Assembly (NCBI GenBank): GCA_016288055.1
Contig: JAEEXZ010000005.1
Coordinates: forward strand, 1-64,000
DNA from: Bacteroidales bacterium
Lineage (GTDB): Bacteria > Bacteroidota > Bacteroidia > Bacteroidales > UBA932
DNA: 64,000 nt
Direction of reading: 5' to 3'
Both the position numbers and the translations under genes were made by a program. Each line of letters starts with the position of its first letter. Position 1 is the first letter of the stretch. The notes under the pieces are model-generated. The model searched no databases, had not been told where the DNA came from, and worked only from the letters and a program-made list of their open reading frames with translations. This document shows positions 8,353 to 19,506 of this stretch, one piece after another.

Positions 8353-9054
8353 ATGAACAAATCTGTCAAAATTGCTCTCGAGATTGGTCTCGCAGTCGTT
8401 ATCTGCCTGCTCACCTTCTTCATCATCAAGAGCGTCCAGAAGCCGGTGCAGTTCAAGAAAGAGGTGGCTGCCCGCTCCCAGGTCGCCATTCAGCGCCTGA
8501 AGGACATCCGTACCCTTCAGGAGGCCTTCAAGAGCGTGAACGGCCGTTTCTCTCCCACCGTGGATTCCCTCAAGCTGTTCTATGAGACCGGCAAGATGGA
8601 CATCGTGATGCAGATCGGCTCCCTGGACGACTCCCTCGCAGTGGCCAACACCGAGGCTATCAAGAAAGCCAACCGCAACCTGAAGCCCGCCGAGATGACC
8701 GCCAAACTGGCTGCCGCCTATGCCGCCGGCCAGAAAGTCGTGTTCTCCACCGTCACCGAGATCCCTGTCCGCGACACCCTGTTCCACAGCCGCAAGGACT
8801 TCGTCATCGATTCCCTGGCTTTCATTCCCTTCTCCGGTGGTGAGCCCGTCCAGATGGAATCCGCCATCAAGACCGTCTCCGGTGTACAGGTGCCCCTGTT
8901 CGAGGCCCGCATGCCTTACAAGGCTCTGTGCAAGGGTCTGGACAATCAGCTCCGCATCAACCTGGATGCCGAGCGTAAGGACCAGAACAAGTACGAAGGC
9001 CTGCAGGTTGGCAGCGTGACCGCTCCCAACAACAACGCCGGTAACTGGGAATAG
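8353..9054 (+). CDS. Hypothetical protein with N-terminal TM anchor
   Basis: 233 aa; ALEIGLAVVICLLTFFII TM segment. Confidence 0.8.
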   Translation: MNKSVKIALEIGLAVVICLLTFFIIKSVQKPVQFKKEVAARSQVAIQRLKDIRTLQEAFKSVNGRFSPTVDSLKLFYETGKMDIVMQIGSLDDSLAVANTEAIKKANRNLKPAEMTAKLAAAYAAGQKVVFSTVTEIPVRDTLFHSRKDFVIDSLAFIPFSGGEPVQMESAIKTVSGVQVPLFEARMPYKALCKGLDNQLRINLDAERKDQNKYEGLQVGSVTAPNNNAGNWE

Positions 9055-9068
9055 TATTCCGTCCATCC

Positions 9069-9734
9069 ATGGACCGTACAGACACATCAAACAAAGGAAT
9101 ATCCATTCAAGTCTCCTTGAGTGGATTTTCTTTTAATGGTTCGCCCTGGCTCACGCCCGAACGAGTATTCACCATCCCGGAGTTCCAGCGCCGCTACGAC
9201 CATGTGGAGATTTCGCTCCTCACCCCCAAGGTGGCCCTGGTTCCGGACGCTTTCCTGGATTCCGCATCGGCCCGGAAAGCCCTTTCGGAGGTGGCCTCGC
9301 TCCGCGAGTCGGACTTTGTGGAAACCGTTCCGGTTCCCGGTCTTGCCGCCACCCTCGTGTTCTCCAACTCCCTGGACGAGTCCCTGTCCAAAGTAGTGGC
9401 CCAGACCGTGCTGCCCACCTCCGGCACGCCCGCCCGCGTGCTCCCGGAACTTTACTATCTCCTGTGCCGGCTGGACTCCCTTCCGGACTACAACAAGATC
9501 GTCGCCTCCTGGCACGGCGGCTACCTGCATCTGGCAATAGCACAGGGCAAGAGCCTGTGCCTCGCGAATGTCTTCGAAGCGCCGGACTTCACCACGGCGG
9601 AATACTTCCTTTTCCTCAGCCTCAAGCGTCTGCAGCTTAATCCGGAAGTATCCACCGTCTGTTTCCGCACCCCGCTGGATCCCGATGCGGAAATGTCCCT
9701 GTATCGCTACTTCAAATCCGTGGTGCAGTTATGA
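9069..9734 (+). CDS. DUF3822-like protein
   Basis: 221 aa; 4-nt overlap with rsmD, arrangement typical of Bacteroidetes. Confidence 0.6.
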   Translation: MDRTDTSNKGISIQVSLSGFSFNGSPWLTPERVFTIPEFQRRYDHVEISLLTPKVALVPDAFLDSASARKALSEVASLRESDFVETVPVPGLAATLVFSNSLDESLSKVVAQTVLPTSGTPARVLPELYYLLCRLDSLPDYNKIVASWHGGYLHLAIAQGKSLCLANVFEAPDFTTAEYFLFLSLKRLQLNPEVSTVCFRTPLDPDAEMSLYRYFKSVVQL

Positions 9735-10261
9735 GGATTATCGGCGGAAAACTCAAGGGCAAGAGTGTCCTGCCGCCGGCAGGATACAAGGCGCGTCCCA
9801 CCACGGATTTCGCCAAGGAGGGCCTGTTCAATATCTTGGACAACGAATATGAGTTCGAAGACCTGAAGGTCCTGGACCTGTTCGGGGGAACCGGTTCCAT
9901 CGCCTTTGAGTTCGCCTCCCGTGGCGCGTCCCGCGTTTACAGCGTGGAAATGGCCCGGGAAAACGCCAGCTTTATCAAGACGGAAGCCGCTCGCCTGGGA
10001 CTGTCCAACGTCACCATGGTGCGCGACAATGTCTTCGACTTCCTCCCCATCTGCCGGGAGAAGTTCGATATCATCTTCGCAGACCCGCCCTATGCCCTGG
10101 AGGGCCTTGCGGGCCTGCCCGATCTGGTTTTCTCACTGGATATTCTGCATCCGGGATGCTATTTCATCCTGGAGCACGGGGATGAGCATTCCTTCAAGGA
10201 GCATCCCCGCTTTGTCAAGGAACGCTCCTACGGACGCGTTCACTTCTCCTTTTTTGAATAA
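9731..10261 (+). CDS. rsmD: 16S rRNA (guanine966-N2)-methyltransferase RsmD
   Basis: MRIIGGKLKGK..RPTTDFAKEGLFNIL...DLFGGTGSIAFE...FADPPY. Confidence 0.95.
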   Translation: MRIIGGKLKGKSVLPPAGYKARPTTDFAKEGLFNILDNEYEFEDLKVLDLFGGTGSIAFEFASRGASRVYSVEMARENASFIKTEAARLGLSNVTMVRDNVFDFLPICREKFDIIFADPPYALEGLAGLPDLVFSLDILHPGCYFILEHGDEHSFKEHPRFVKERSYGRVHFSFFE

Positions 10262-11775
10262 TAGGTAAAGGCAGCTTTCGCTCCTTCCGCATACAGGCCC
10301 ATGGTGACGCCTGTGAATCCGCCGGCGACTTCCGTGCTCAGGAGGGCGCAGCGGAACTGTCCCATCGGCTTCCAGTCCTGCCCGTCTTCCGACACCAGGA
10401 AGTGGTAATGCAGGCCGTCGGAGGTAATCTTCAGATGGGCTGTCGGATGGGATAACGGAAGAGTGGCGGCGGTGTAATCGATGCTCAGTACCTTGTTCCG
10501 GACGACGGCCTCGGCCTTGTTCCCGCTGCGCCTGACGGCCAGTTCCACATGGGCCTCGTGGGTTTGATAGACGGTGAGGCCGGCTTCTCCGTCGTTGAGC
10601 AGGAGTACTTCCGTCTCCACGCTGGCCACTTCACTTTCCTGACGGCAGGCGACGAAGGTGGGATGGTCGTTGCCGGACAGGGAACCGCTTCCCTGCAGGA
10701 TGAGGCGGCCGTTCCCGCTATCGTAGCGGCTGGAATCCGGGTTCTGGATATAGAGCCAGTCGGGGCCCAGGGGACGCTCGAAAGATTCCGTGTATTCGCT
10801 GGTGCGGCGGGGAGCGCTGCCACCCATTTCCTGGGTGATGGGCTTTCCGTCATTGACCACCGGCCAGCCTTTCTCCCAGCGTACGGGGGCCAGGAAGGTC
10901 TCGCGGCCCAGGTGGTGATAGTTGCCGCCGAAGTTGCGGTAGGCCAGGAAGACAACCCACCAGGAGCCGTCGGGCGCCTGGACAAAGTCTCCGTGGCCGG
11001 TTCCCTGGATCTGGTCCGTCTCGGTCTCGTGGCGGCAGTGAGTAAGGATGGGATTGTTCGGGCAGGCCTCGTAAGGGCCGTAAGGAGAGCGGCTGCGGGC
11101 GACGGTGAGCGAATGGGCCAGCTCGGTTCCTCCTTCGGAAATGAGCAGGTAGTACCAGCCTTTTACCTTATAGATATGCGGTCCTTCCGGGAAGCGTCCG
11201 CCCATTCCTTTCCAGATGGGGCGGCTCTCGGTGAGCTGCTCTCCGGTGGCGGGATCTATCTCGCAAAGGGTGATGGTGGCGTCCGGGTTGCTTACGTAAT
11301 AGCACTTCCCGTCTTCAAAGTAGAAAGAGGGGTCGATTCCGCCCTGTTCCAGCCAGATGGGCTCCGACCAGGGACCGGCGGGGTCTGTGGCGGTCACGTA
11401 GAAATTGCGCCCCAGGGTTACGTTGGTGGTGATCATGTAGAACACGCCCTCGTTGTAACGGATGGTGGTGGCGTAGATGCCTTTGTCGGCGGTGGTCTTC
11501 TCCAGCGGAAGCTGGGTCTCGCGGTCAAGGACATTGCCGATGAGTTCCCAATGGAAGAGGTCCCGGCTATGGTAAACCGGAACGCCCGGGAAGTACTGGA
11601 ACGTGGAGTTCACAATGTAGTAATCGTCTCCGACACGGCAGATGGAAGGGTCCGGGTGGAAGCCGGGAAGGATGGGATTGCGGAACGAGAATTCGGTGAC
11701 TCCGTTCACGGAGGACTGGCAGGCGGCCGATAAGAAGCAAATGGCGGCCAAAAGAATAAGAGAAAGGCGTTTCAT
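10240..11775 (-). CDS. Glycoside hydrolase family 43 protein (beta-xylosidase/arabinofuranosidase-like), exported
   Basis: FRNPILPGFHPDPSICRVGDDYYIVNSTFQYFPGVPVYHSRDL; C-terminal beta-sandwich. Confidence 0.93.
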   Translation of the reverse strand: MKRLSLILLAAICFLSAACQSSVNGVTEFSFRNPILPGFHPDPSICRVGDDYYIVNSTFQYFPGVPVYHSRDLFHWELIGNVLDRETQLPLEKTTADKGIYATTIRYNEGVFYMITTNVTLGRNFYVTATDPAGPWSEPIWLEQGGIDPSFYFEDGKCYYVSNPDATITLCEIDPATGEQLTESRPIWKGMGGRFPEGPHIYKVKGWYYLLISEGGTELAHSLTVARSRSPYGPYEACPNNPILTHCRHETETDQIQGTGHGDFVQAPDGSWWVVFLAYRNFGGNYHHLGRETFLAPVRWEKGWPVVNDGKPITQEMGGSAPRRTSEYTESFERPLGPDWLYIQNPDSSRYDSGNGRLILQGSGSLSGNDHPTFVACRQESEVASVETEVLLLNDGEAGLTVYQTHEAHVELAVRRSGNKAEAVVRNKVLSIDYTAATLPLSHPTAHLKITSDGLHYHFLVSEDGQDWKPMGQFRCALLSTEVAGGFTGVTMGLYAEGAKAAFTYYSKKEK

Positions 11776-11837
11776 GGCAGATGAAAGTGAAATCTATCTC
11801 GTCCAAATATACGAAAAATAACTAAATTTGTAAGAAT

Positions 11838-13109
11838 ATGGCTCAGTTAGTATTCATATCGGCCGAAGAGGCCGTCCGTGCGGTGCGCAGCGGAGACCAC
11901 ATCCACCTCTCCAGCATCGCCAGTGTTCCGCACATCCTCATCGAGGCCCTGTGCCGCAGGGCCGGTGAACTCACGGACGTCCACTTCCACCACTTTCATA
12001 CGGAAGGCCCTGCCCCCTACGGCAGCGCTGAATATGCCGGATCTTTCTTCGACCAGGGTTTTTTCGTCGGCCCCAACCTGCGCGCCAGCGTCCAGGCCGG
12101 CGTGGCGGACTATCTACCCGCACACCTGTCGGAGTCACAGGCCCTGTACCGCAGCGGAGCCCTTCGCTGTGACGTGGCCATGGTCCAGGTCTCTGAGCCT
12201 GTGGACGGAATGGTGTCCCTCGGTACCTCCGTGGACTGTTCCGTCGCCGCCCTGGAGGTGGCCCGCGAGCGCATCGCGGTGGTGAACCCCCGCGTTCCCT
12301 TCGCTTTCGGAGATCTCATCCCGGTGGAGCGCTTCACTGCCCTCGTCCGGGATAACCGTCCCCTTATCACCAAGGACTATGTCCAGCCTTCCGCGACGGA
12401 CATCGCCATCGGCCGGCACTGCGCAGAACTGGTTCCGGACGGGGCCTGCCTGCAGATGGGCATCGGCTCGCTTCCCAACGCGGTGTGCGCCTCTCTTTCC
12501 GGCCACAAGCACCTGGGCCTGCACACGGAAATGTTTGCCGACGGTGCCCTGGACCTCATCCGGAAGGGCGTCATCGACGGCTCCTGCAAGGCCATCGACC
12601 GCGGGCAGGTGGTGGCTTCTTTCCTGCTGGGTTCGCAGCGGGTGTACGACTTCATCGACCGCAATCCCGCCGTGCAGATGCGGGACATCGCCTATACGAA
12701 CGACCCTTGTGTCATCGCCCGGAACCCAAATGTGGTTTCCATCAATTCCGCCGTGGAGGTGGATCTTACCGGCCAGGTGTGCGCGGATTCCATCGGCACG
12801 CGTATCTATTCCGGTACGGGCGGCCAGCTGGATTTCGTGCGGGGGGCCAAGATGTCGAAGGGGGGCAAGGCCATCATCGCGCTGGCTTCGCGCACTTCGC
12901 ACGGGGAGCCCAAGATCGTCCCCGTCCCGAAACCGGGCGCCGGCGTCGTCACGCCCCGCGCGGACGTGCAGTGGGTGGTGACGGAATACGGTGCCGTGAA
13001 CCTCTACGGCAAGTCCCTGCAGGAACGGGCGCGGCTGCTCATTAGTATCGCCCACCCCGAAGACCGCGAAGCCCTGGAGCGCGCGGCTTTTGAACGATTT
13101 GGAAAATAA
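11838..13109 (+). CDS. Acetyl-CoA hydrolase/transferase family (4-hydroxybutyrate CoA-transferase-like)
   Basis: 423 aa; LQMGIGSLPNAV...LHTEMFADG; GGQLDFVRGAKMSKGGKAIIAL. Confidence 0.88.
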   Translation: MAQLVFISAEEAVRAVRSGDHIHLSSIASVPHILIEALCRRAGELTDVHFHHFHTEGPAPYGSAEYAGSFFDQGFFVGPNLRASVQAGVADYLPAHLSESQALYRSGALRCDVAMVQVSEPVDGMVSLGTSVDCSVAALEVARERIAVVNPRVPFAFGDLIPVERFTALVRDNRPLITKDYVQPSATDIAIGRHCAELVPDGACLQMGIGSLPNAVCASLSGHKHLGLHTEMFADGALDLIRKGVIDGSCKAIDRGQVVASFLLGSQRVYDFIDRNPAVQMRDIAYTNDPCVIARNPNVVSINSAVEVDLTGQVCADSIGTRIYSGTGGQLDFVRGAKMSKGGKAIIALASRTSHGEPKIVPVPKPGAGVVTPRADVQWVVTEYGAVNLYGKSLQERARLLISIAHPEDREALERAAFERFGK

Positions 13110-13116
13110 GAACCAT

Positions 13117-13908
13117 ATGCATACAAGAGAAGAAAAAGTGGCGGCTTTCGGCCGCCTGCTGGATATTATGGACGCCCTTCGGGAGAAATGCCCCTGGAAT
13201 GCGGAGCAGACCTTCGATTCCATCCGCCGTCTCACCGAGGAGGAGGTCTATGAACTGAGTGACTCCATCCTGGAAGGAGACCGCCAGGCTACGGCCAAGG
13301 AAATCGGAGATCTGCTCTATCACATGGTCTTCTATGCCCGCATGGGACAGGAGGAAGGTGCGTTTGACATTGCAGATTCCATCCAGAAAGTCTGCGACAA
13401 GATGGTGTTCCGCCATCCGCATGTCTTCGGCCCCCATGCCGGCGAGGCCACTACGGCCAAGGAAATCGCAGACAACTGGGAGCTGGTCAAGGCTAAGGAA
13501 AAAGATGGCAACAAACGTATCATGGCCGGCATTCCCAAGGCCATGCCCGCGCTGGTGAAGGCCGTCGCCATGCAGGAAAAAGCCCGTGGCTGCGGCTTTG
13601 ACTGGGAAAAGAAAGAGGATGTCTGGGCCAAGGTCCAGGAAGAGGTTGGGGAGGTGACCGAGGCGTCCCGTTCCGATGACCCCTCCGCGCTGGAGATGGA
13701 ATTCGGAGACCTGCTGTTCTCTGTACTGAACGCCGCGCGCCTCTACGGTGTGGATCCCGAGGCGGCCCTGAACCGTTCCTCCGAGAAGTTCCGCCGCCGT
13801 TTCACCTACCTGGAAGAGCAGACCCTCCGCAAAGGCATATCCTTCAAGGATCTCAGCCTTGCCCAGATGGACGCCATTTGGGACGAGGCCAAGGCGAAGG
13901 GCCTGTAA
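13117..13908 (+). CDS. mazG: Nucleoside triphosphate pyrophosphohydrolase MazG
   Basis: [27 protein letters not shown]...[13 protein letters not shown], duplicated MazG domains. Confidence 0.93.
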   Translation: MHTREEKVAAFGRLLDIMDALREKCPWNAEQTFDSIRRLTEEEVYELSDSILEGDRQATAKEIGDLLYHMVFYARMGQEEGAFDIADSIQKVCDKMVFRHPHVFGPHAGEATTAKEIADNWELVKAKEKDGNKRIMAGIPKAMPALVKAVAMQEKARGCGFDWEKKEDVWAKVQEEVGEVTEASRSDDPSALEMEFGDLLFSVLNAARLYGVDPEAALNRSSEKFRRRFTYLEEQTLRKGISFKDLSLAQMDAIWDEAKAKGL

Positions 13909-13955
13909 AACTCGAAAAAAATTCGTATCTTTGCAGGCTAAAACACAATTGCATT

Positions 13956-15050
13956 ATGGCAGAGAATACGTTGCTGGAGAAGGTCCTGAGCCTTCAGGAC
14001 AAATACAAGAAACTGGAAGAACAACTGGCCGATCCCGAGGTAATCGGGGACATGAAGAAGTTCGTCCAGCTCAATAAGGACTACAAGGAACTGCAGCCCA
14101 TCATCGCCGCCGGTCTGGAATACAAGAGACTGGTGGAGGAGCTTTCGCAGGCCAAGGATATCCTCATGAATGAAAAGGACGAGGATCTTAAGGAAATGGC
14201 CAAGGACGAGATTGCAGAGATAGAGCCCAAACTTCCCGAGATGGAGCAGCAGATCAAGCTCCTCCTCATTCCGGCCGATCCGGATGACAGCAAGAACGCC
14301 ATGGTGGAAATCCGCGGCGGCACCGGCGGCGACGAAGCCGCCATCTTCGCCGGAGACCTCTTCCGCATGTACCAGCATTTCGCGGAGCGCCGCGGCTGGA
14401 AACTGGAAATCTCCGACCAGGCCCCCGGTACGGCCGGCGGCTACAAGCAGATTGTGTTCAAACTCTCTTCGAGCACCGACGGCGTGTACGGCATCATGAA
14501 GTATGAGTCCGGCGTGCACCGCGTGCAGCGCGTTCCCCAGACGGAAACCCAGGGCCGCATCCAGACATCGGCCGCCTCCGTCGCCGTCTTCCCCGAAGCC
14601 GGCGAGTTCGATATCGAGCTGAATCCGGCCGATATCCGCAAGGACCTCTTCTGCGCATCGGGCCCCGGCGGACAGGGCGTGAACACCACGTATTCCGCCG
14701 TGCGTCTTACCCACATCCCTTCCGGTATCGTGGTACAGTGCCAGGAGGAGCGCTCCCAGCTGAAGAACCTGGACCGCGCCATGGAAGAGCTCCGTACCCG
14801 TCTGTACAACATGGAGCACCAGAAGTACCTGGACGGCATCGCCGCCAAGCGCAAGACCATGGTATCTACCGGTGACCGCAGCGCCAAGATCCGCACCTAC
14901 AACTACCCGCAGGGCCGCGTGACGGACCACCGTATCGGCTGGAGCATGTACAACCTGCCCGTCTTTATGGACGGTGACATCCAGGAGTGCATCGACCAGC
15001 TGCAGATCGCAGAAAACGCAGAACGTCTCAAAGAAGCAGGAGAAGAATAA
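13956..15050 (+). CDS. prfA: Peptide chain release factor 1
   Basis: [33 protein letters not shown]. Confidence 0.96.
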   Translation: MAENTLLEKVLSLQDKYKKLEEQLADPEVIGDMKKFVQLNKDYKELQPIIAAGLEYKRLVEELSQAKDILMNEKDEDLKEMAKDEIAEIEPKLPEMEQQIKLLLIPADPDDSKNAMVEIRGGTGGDEAAIFAGDLFRMYQHFAERRGWKLEISDQAPGTAGGYKQIVFKLSSSTDGVYGIMKYESGVHRVQRVPQTETQGRIQTSAASVAVFPEAGEFDIELNPADIRKDLFCASGPGGQGVNTTYSAVRLTHIPSGIVVQCQEERSQLKNLDRAMEELRTRLYNMEHQKYLDGIAAKRKTMVSTGDRSAKIRTYNYPQGRVTDHRIGWSMYNLPVFMDGDIQECIDQLQIAENAERLKEAGEE

Positions 15051-15051
15051 T

Positions 15052-15507
15052 ATGGCACGCAATCCCGAAGACCTCAAAGCCCTTGGCCGGCACACCGAGT
15101 ACAGCCAGGACTATGCCCCCGAGGTGCTGGAGACTTTCGTGAACCAGCATCAGGAGAACGACTACTGGGTCCGTTTCAACTGCCCGGAATTCACCACCCT
15201 GTGTCCCATCACGGGCCAGCCGGACTTCGCCGAAATCCGCATCAGCTACGTCCCCGACGTCAAGATGGTGGAATCCAAGTCCCTGAAACTGTATCTGTTC
15301 AGCTTCCGCAGCCACGGTGATTTCCACGAGGACTGCGTCAACACCATCATGAAGGACCTGGTCAAGCTGATGGATCCCAAATACATCGAGGTTACAGGTC
15401 TCTTTACGCCCCGCGGCGGCATCTCTATCTACCCTTACGCCAACTACGGCCGTCCGGGTACCAAATGGGAGCAACTCGCCTGGGAGCGCCTTGCCAAACA
15501 CGAATAA
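15052..15507 (+). CDS. queF: NADPH-dependent 7-cyano-7-deazaguanine reductase QueF
   Basis: [48 protein letters not shown]. Confidence 0.96.
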   Translation: MARNPEDLKALGRHTEYSQDYAPEVLETFVNQHQENDYWVRFNCPEFTTLCPITGQPDFAEIRISYVPDVKMVESKSLKLYLFSFRSHGDFHEDCVNTIMKDLVKLMDPKYIEVTGLFTPRGGISIYPYANYGRPGTKWEQLAWERLAKHE

Positions 15508-15538
15508 AAAAACCGGTCTTTCACGGACCGGTTTTTTT
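15504..15538. terminator. Bidirectional intrinsic terminator between queF and fabZ
   Basis: aaaaaaaccggtctttcacggaccggttttttt. Confidence 0.9.
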
Positions 15539-15956
15539 ATGCTTTCGGGACAGCCGCCAGGGTAATGCGTCCCTGGCAGCAGCGTATTCCGCCGACGGAC
15601 AGGGTGGCTTCGCAGACAAAGAGGCTGCCTTTCCTTTCCACCAGGATAGCACTTGTCTCGCACAGGTCTCCGGGACGGACTTCGTGGCGGAACTTGACGT
15701 TGTCCATTCCCCGGTACACCATCAGGTTGTCCTTGAAGGCCTGCGGATAGAGACCGCTGCTGGCCTGGGCCATCATCTCGCAAAGGATGACGCCGGGGAC
15801 GATGGGGTTGCCCGGGAAGTGCCCGTCACAGAAAAAGGGATGGTCGGGGACGCGGTAGCTGGCATGGCAGACACCATTTTCGTCCATCTCCATGGTATCC
15901 ACCAGCAGCATGAGTCCCCGGTGGGGAAGTATCTTCTGGATTTCTTCCTTATTCAT
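15537..15956 (-). CDS. fabZ: 3-hydroxyacyl-ACP dehydratase, FabZ-like
   Basis: ILPHRGLMLLVD...CDGHFPGNPIVPGVILCEMMAQ. Confidence 0.88.
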   Translation of the reverse strand: MNKEEIQKILPHRGLMLLVDTMEMDENGVCHASYRVPDHPFFCDGHFPGNPIVPGVILCEMMAQASSGLYPQAFKDNLMVYRGMDNVKFRHEVRPGDLCETSAILVERKGSLFVCEATLSVGGIRCCQGRITLAAVPKA

Positions 15957-17208
15957 TGTTATAAGGTCTGAAGGCGACGCAGGCGTTGTGGCCGCCGAAG
16001 CCGAAGGAGTTGGACAGACCCAGGGTGAGCTTGGTCTTTACGGCTACGTTCGGGGTGTAGTCCAGGTCGCATTCCGGGTCCGGGGTGTCCAGGTTGATGG
16101 TGGGAGGGCAGATGCCTTCCTTCAGGGCCAGGATGGTGGCAATGGCCTCCGTAGCACCGGCGGCGCCGAACATGTGGCCGGTCATGGACTTGGTGGAGGA
16201 GATGTGTGCCTTGTAGGCAAAATCTCCCAGGGCAATCTTGCAGGCCTGGGTTTCGGCCAGGTCGTTCAGGTGGGTGCCCGTACCGTGTGCGTTGATATAG
16301 AGATTGTCCTTGGATGCGTCGAAGTGGGCCTCGCTGAGGGCGTCCATGATGGAACGGGACTGCGTGCTGGCGTCCGGACGGGGAGCCGTGGCGTGGTAGG
16401 CGTCGCAGGTGTTTCCGTAACCCACCATTTCACCGAAGATGGTGGCGCCGCGCTGCTTGGCGTGCTCCAGCTCTTCCAGGATGATGACGGCGGCACCGTC
16501 GCCCATCACAAAGCCCTGGCGGTTCAGGTTGAAGGGCAGGGAAGAGTATTTGGGGTCCGTGGCACGGGTGAGGGCCTTGGCATTGTAGAAGCCGGCTACG
16601 CCCAGCGGAATGGTGGCATGCTCGGAGCCGCCGGCGATGATGGCGTCGGCATAACCGTGGCGGATGGCGCGGAAAGCCTCGCCGATGCAGTGGGAGGACG
16701 TCGCGCAGGCCGTGACGATATCCAGGCACGGGCCCTTGGCCTGGTGCTTGATGGCGATGTGGCCGGCCGCGATGTTGGAAATCATGGTGGCGATGAACAG
16801 CGGGGAAATCCACTTTCCGGTGGGGTCCTCGATCATCTTCTGGGTTTCGCGGAACTGCACGTCAAAACCGCCGATACCGGAGCCTACATATACGCCCAGG
16901 CGGAAGGGGTCGATGTTGCAGTTCTCTCCTTCTGAAACCAGACCGCTCTGCTGCATGGCCTGCCAGGCGGCGGCCATGGCATACAGGGTGAAGTTGTCCT
17001 GTTTGCGGATGAAGGGTTTTTCCATGCCGAAGTTTTCGGCGTTGAAGTCTTTCACTTTGCCGGCGAAGGTGACGGGCATGTCTTTGAATTCCTCCACGTA
17101 ATCAATGCCGCAGTAACCGTTGCAAAGATTCTTCCAGAAGGTATCGACATCCTGTCCAACGGACGAAATCACGCCCATGCCGGTAATAACAACTCTCTTA
17201 GGTTCCAT
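15949..17208 (-). CDS. fabF: Beta-ketoacyl-ACP synthase II
   Basis: VVITGMGVISSVG; active-site TACATSSH; NAHGTGTHLND; GHMFGAAGA. Confidence 0.95.
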   Translation of the reverse strand: MEPKRVVITGMGVISSVGQDVDTFWKNLCNGYCGIDYVEEFKDMPVTFAGKVKDFNAENFGMEKPFIRKQDNFTLYAMAAAWQAMQQSGLVSEGENCNIDPFRLGVYVGSGIGGFDVQFRETQKMIEDPTGKWISPLFIATMISNIAAGHIAIKHQAKGPCLDIVTACATSSHCIGEAFRAIRHGYADAIIAGGSEHATIPLGVAGFYNAKALTRATDPKYSSLPFNLNRQGFVMGDGAAVIILEELEHAKQRGATIFGEMVGYGNTCDAYHATAPRPDASTQSRSIMDALSEAHFDASKDNLYINAHGTGTHLNDLAETQACKIALGDFAYKAHISSTKSMTGHMFGAAGATEAIATILALKEGICPPTINLDTPDPECDLDYTPNVAVKTKLTLGLSNSFGFGGHNACVAFRPYNNE

Positions 17209-18127
17209 ATATCAGTTTTTCTGCTCCGTTAATAATATCGTTAACAATGTCGGCGGCGCTTTCCCGCTGCCGGATCATACCTGCCACTTCGCCCGCGAGG
17301 AAACTGCCGCCGGCAAGGTCTCCGTCGAAGACGGCCTTGCGGAGGGAGCCCGTGCCGAAGGCGCGGATTTCATCGGCCGATACCGAAGGATCCGCCTCCA
17401 TCTTGGCGAACTGCTTGGTGAAGGGGGTCTTGAGTGCGCGCACGGCATCCCCGAGGCTTTTCCCGGTAACCATGGTGCCGATGTCCGAGGCCTTGATGAG
17501 GCGTTCCTTGTAAACATCGTGCACGCGGCACTCGTCGGCTACCAGAAAACGCGTGCCCACCTGGACGCCGCAGGCGCCCAGCATAAAGGCTGCCGCTGCG
17601 CCGCGTCCGTCGAAGATGCCTCCGGCCGCGAGGACCGGGATGTGCACGGCGTCCACCACCTGCGGGACCAGCGCCATGGTGTGCGTGTCTCCCACGTGGC
17701 CGCCGCTTTCGGCGCCCTCGGCGATGATGGCCGTCGCGCCCAGCTCTTCCATCTTGATGGCGTAGGCTACGGAAGCGACTACCGGAATGACGCGGATACC
17801 GGCGGCCAGCCACTTCTGCATGTAGGGGGCGGGGGAGCCGGCTCCGGTGGTGAGGATGCGTACGCCTTCTTCCACCACGAGGTCTGCGATCTCGGCGGCA
17901 TTGGGGGCGGCCAGCATGATGTTCACGCCGAAGGGTTTGTCGGTGAGGCTGCGGGCCTTGCGGATTTCTTCGCGTACGGCCTCGGTGCCGTAGTTGATGG
18001 AGGAAATCAGGCCCAGGCCGCCGGCGTTGGAGACAGCCGCAGCCAGGCGTGCATCGGCAATCCATGCCATGCCTCCCTGGAAGATGGGCTTCTCGATACC
18101 CAGTATTTCGGTAATAGCCGTTTTCAT
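17198..18127 (-). CDS. fabK: Enoyl-ACP reductase II / nitronate monooxygenase family (FabK-like)
   Basis: PIFQGGMAWIADARLAAAVSNAGGLGLI...EGAESGGHVGD...AAGGIFDGRGAAAAFMLGACGVQVGTRF. Confidence 0.88.
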   Translation of the reverse strand: MKTAITEILGIEKPIFQGGMAWIADARLAAAVSNAGGLGLISSINYGTEAVREEIRKARSLTDKPFGVNIMLAAPNAAEIADLVVEEGVRILTTGAGSPAPYMQKWLAAGIRVIPVVASVAYAIKMEELGATAIIAEGAESGGHVGDTHTMALVPQVVDAVHIPVLAAGGIFDGRGAAAAFMLGACGVQVGTRFLVADECRVHDVYKERLIKASDIGTMVTGKSLGDAVRALKTPFTKQFAKMEADPSVSADEIRAFGTGSLRKAVFDGDLAGGSFLAGEVAGMIRQRESAADIVNDIINGAEKLIYGT

Positions 18128-18248
18128 ATAAGAGTGCAAATGTAGTGATTTTAGCGCACATTTACAAAATGGGCCTCCCTTGCCGTCCCTCCGGAGGGGC
18201 AAGTGGATTTTTTTTGCTATCTTTGTAGGATGCATTTTTAACCTATTT

Positions 18249-19055
18249 ATGCGAACAACAGAACAATCTTCTCACTACGACCATCTGGACGCGATGTCCA
18301 CTTTGGAAATCCTCAAAGGAATCAACGCCGAGGACTGTGGCGTTGCCGCGGCGGTGGCCCAGGCCATCCCCGCCATAGAAAAAATCGTTGACGGCATTGT
18401 CGAGCGCGTCCCCCGGGGCGGCCGCATTTTTTATCTGGGCGCCGGTACCTCCGGCCGTCTGGGTATCGTGGACGCATCTGAGATTCCTCCGACCTACGGC
18501 GTGAAGGACCTGTTCATCGGCCTGATGGCCGGCGGCGACGGGGCCATCCGCAACGCTGTGGAAGGGGCCGAGGACGACTGGGAGCAGGGCTGGCTGGACC
18601 TGGCCCCGTTCCACGTGACGAAGGAAGATACGGTGATCGGCATTACGGCCAGCGGCGGCGCTCCGTATGTGGTGGGAGCCCTTCGCAAAGCCCGCGAAAT
18701 GGGTATGCTCACCGGCGTAGTGACCAATAACTCCGAAAGCCTTTCCACCGAGGCGGCGGAGGTGCCCATGGTGGCTCCCGTCGGCCCGGAATTTGTGACG
18801 GGTTCCACCCGCATGAAGTCGGGCACGTCGGCCAAGCTCATCCTGAACATGATCTCCACGGCGGTGATGATCCGCCTGGGCCACGTGCAGGGCAACAAGA
18901 TGGTGGATATGCAGCTCACCAACAAGAAACTGGTGGACCGCGGCACCCGCATGATCATGGAAAAAACCGGCATCACGGACTACGAGAAAGCCAAGGCCAT
19001 GCTCCTTGAGTACGGCCAGGTACGTGCTGCCGTGGACGCCTATCTGAAAAAGTAA
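18249..19055 (+). CDS. murQ: N-acetylmuramic acid 6-phosphate etherase MurQ
   Basis: GRIFYLGAGTSGRLGIVDASEIPPT..GVVTNN..EVPMVAPVGPEFVTGSTRMKSGTSAKLILNMISTA. Confidence 0.95.
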   Translation: MRTTEQSSHYDHLDAMSTLEILKGINAEDCGVAAAVAQAIPAIEKIVDGIVERVPRGGRIFYLGAGTSGRLGIVDASEIPPTYGVKDLFIGLMAGGDGAIRNAVEGAEDDWEQGWLDLAPFHVTKEDTVIGITASGGAPYVVGALRKAREMGMLTGVVTNNSESLSTEAAEVPMVAPVGPEFVTGSTRMKSGTSAKLILNMISTAVMIRLGHVQGNKMVDMQLTNKKLVDRGTRMIMEKTGITDYEKAKAMLLEYGQVRAAVDAYLKK

Positions 19056-19060
19056 GACCT

Positions 19061-19492
19061 ATGTGGCAGAGACAACAGACCCTGTACCTTCTTATCGCCG
19101 CCATCCTGGTGGCCGTGATGTGTTTTAATAACGCCTATACGGTGGCCAATCCCGAAGGACTCCTCCAGGTGAGCTACTGGAAGCTGCAGGCGCCCTACTT
19201 CGGCATCCTGCTGGGCATCCTGGCGTTCCTGGTGCTGCTCTCCCTGGTCACATTCAAATCCCTCATCCTGCAGATGCGCCTGTCCTCGCTCTCCGGCATC
19301 GTCGCCCTGGGCATGCAGGCATGGCTCGCATACATGTACTTCACCTTCGAAGGACCGGTGTTCAGCCTTACGGTCATCCTGCCGCTGGGTATCTGCGTCT
19401 TTTGCTTCCTGGCTGCCCGCGGCGCCTTCCAGGACCAGCTGATGGTGGAAAGCGCCATGCGCATCCGCGAAAGAAGAAAACACAAAAAATAA
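19061..19492 (+). CDS. DUF4293-like membrane protein
   Basis: 143 aa, MWQRQQTLYLLIAAIL; four predicted TM segments. Confidence 0.7.
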   Translation: MWQRQQTLYLLIAAILVAVMCFNNAYTVANPEGLLQVSYWKLQAPYFGILLGILAFLVLLSLVTFKSLILQMRLSSLSGIVALGMQAWLAYMYFTFEGPVFSLTVILPLGICVFCFLAARGAFQDQLMVESAMRIRERRKHKK

Positions 19493-19506
19493 TACAAAAT
19501 ACTACT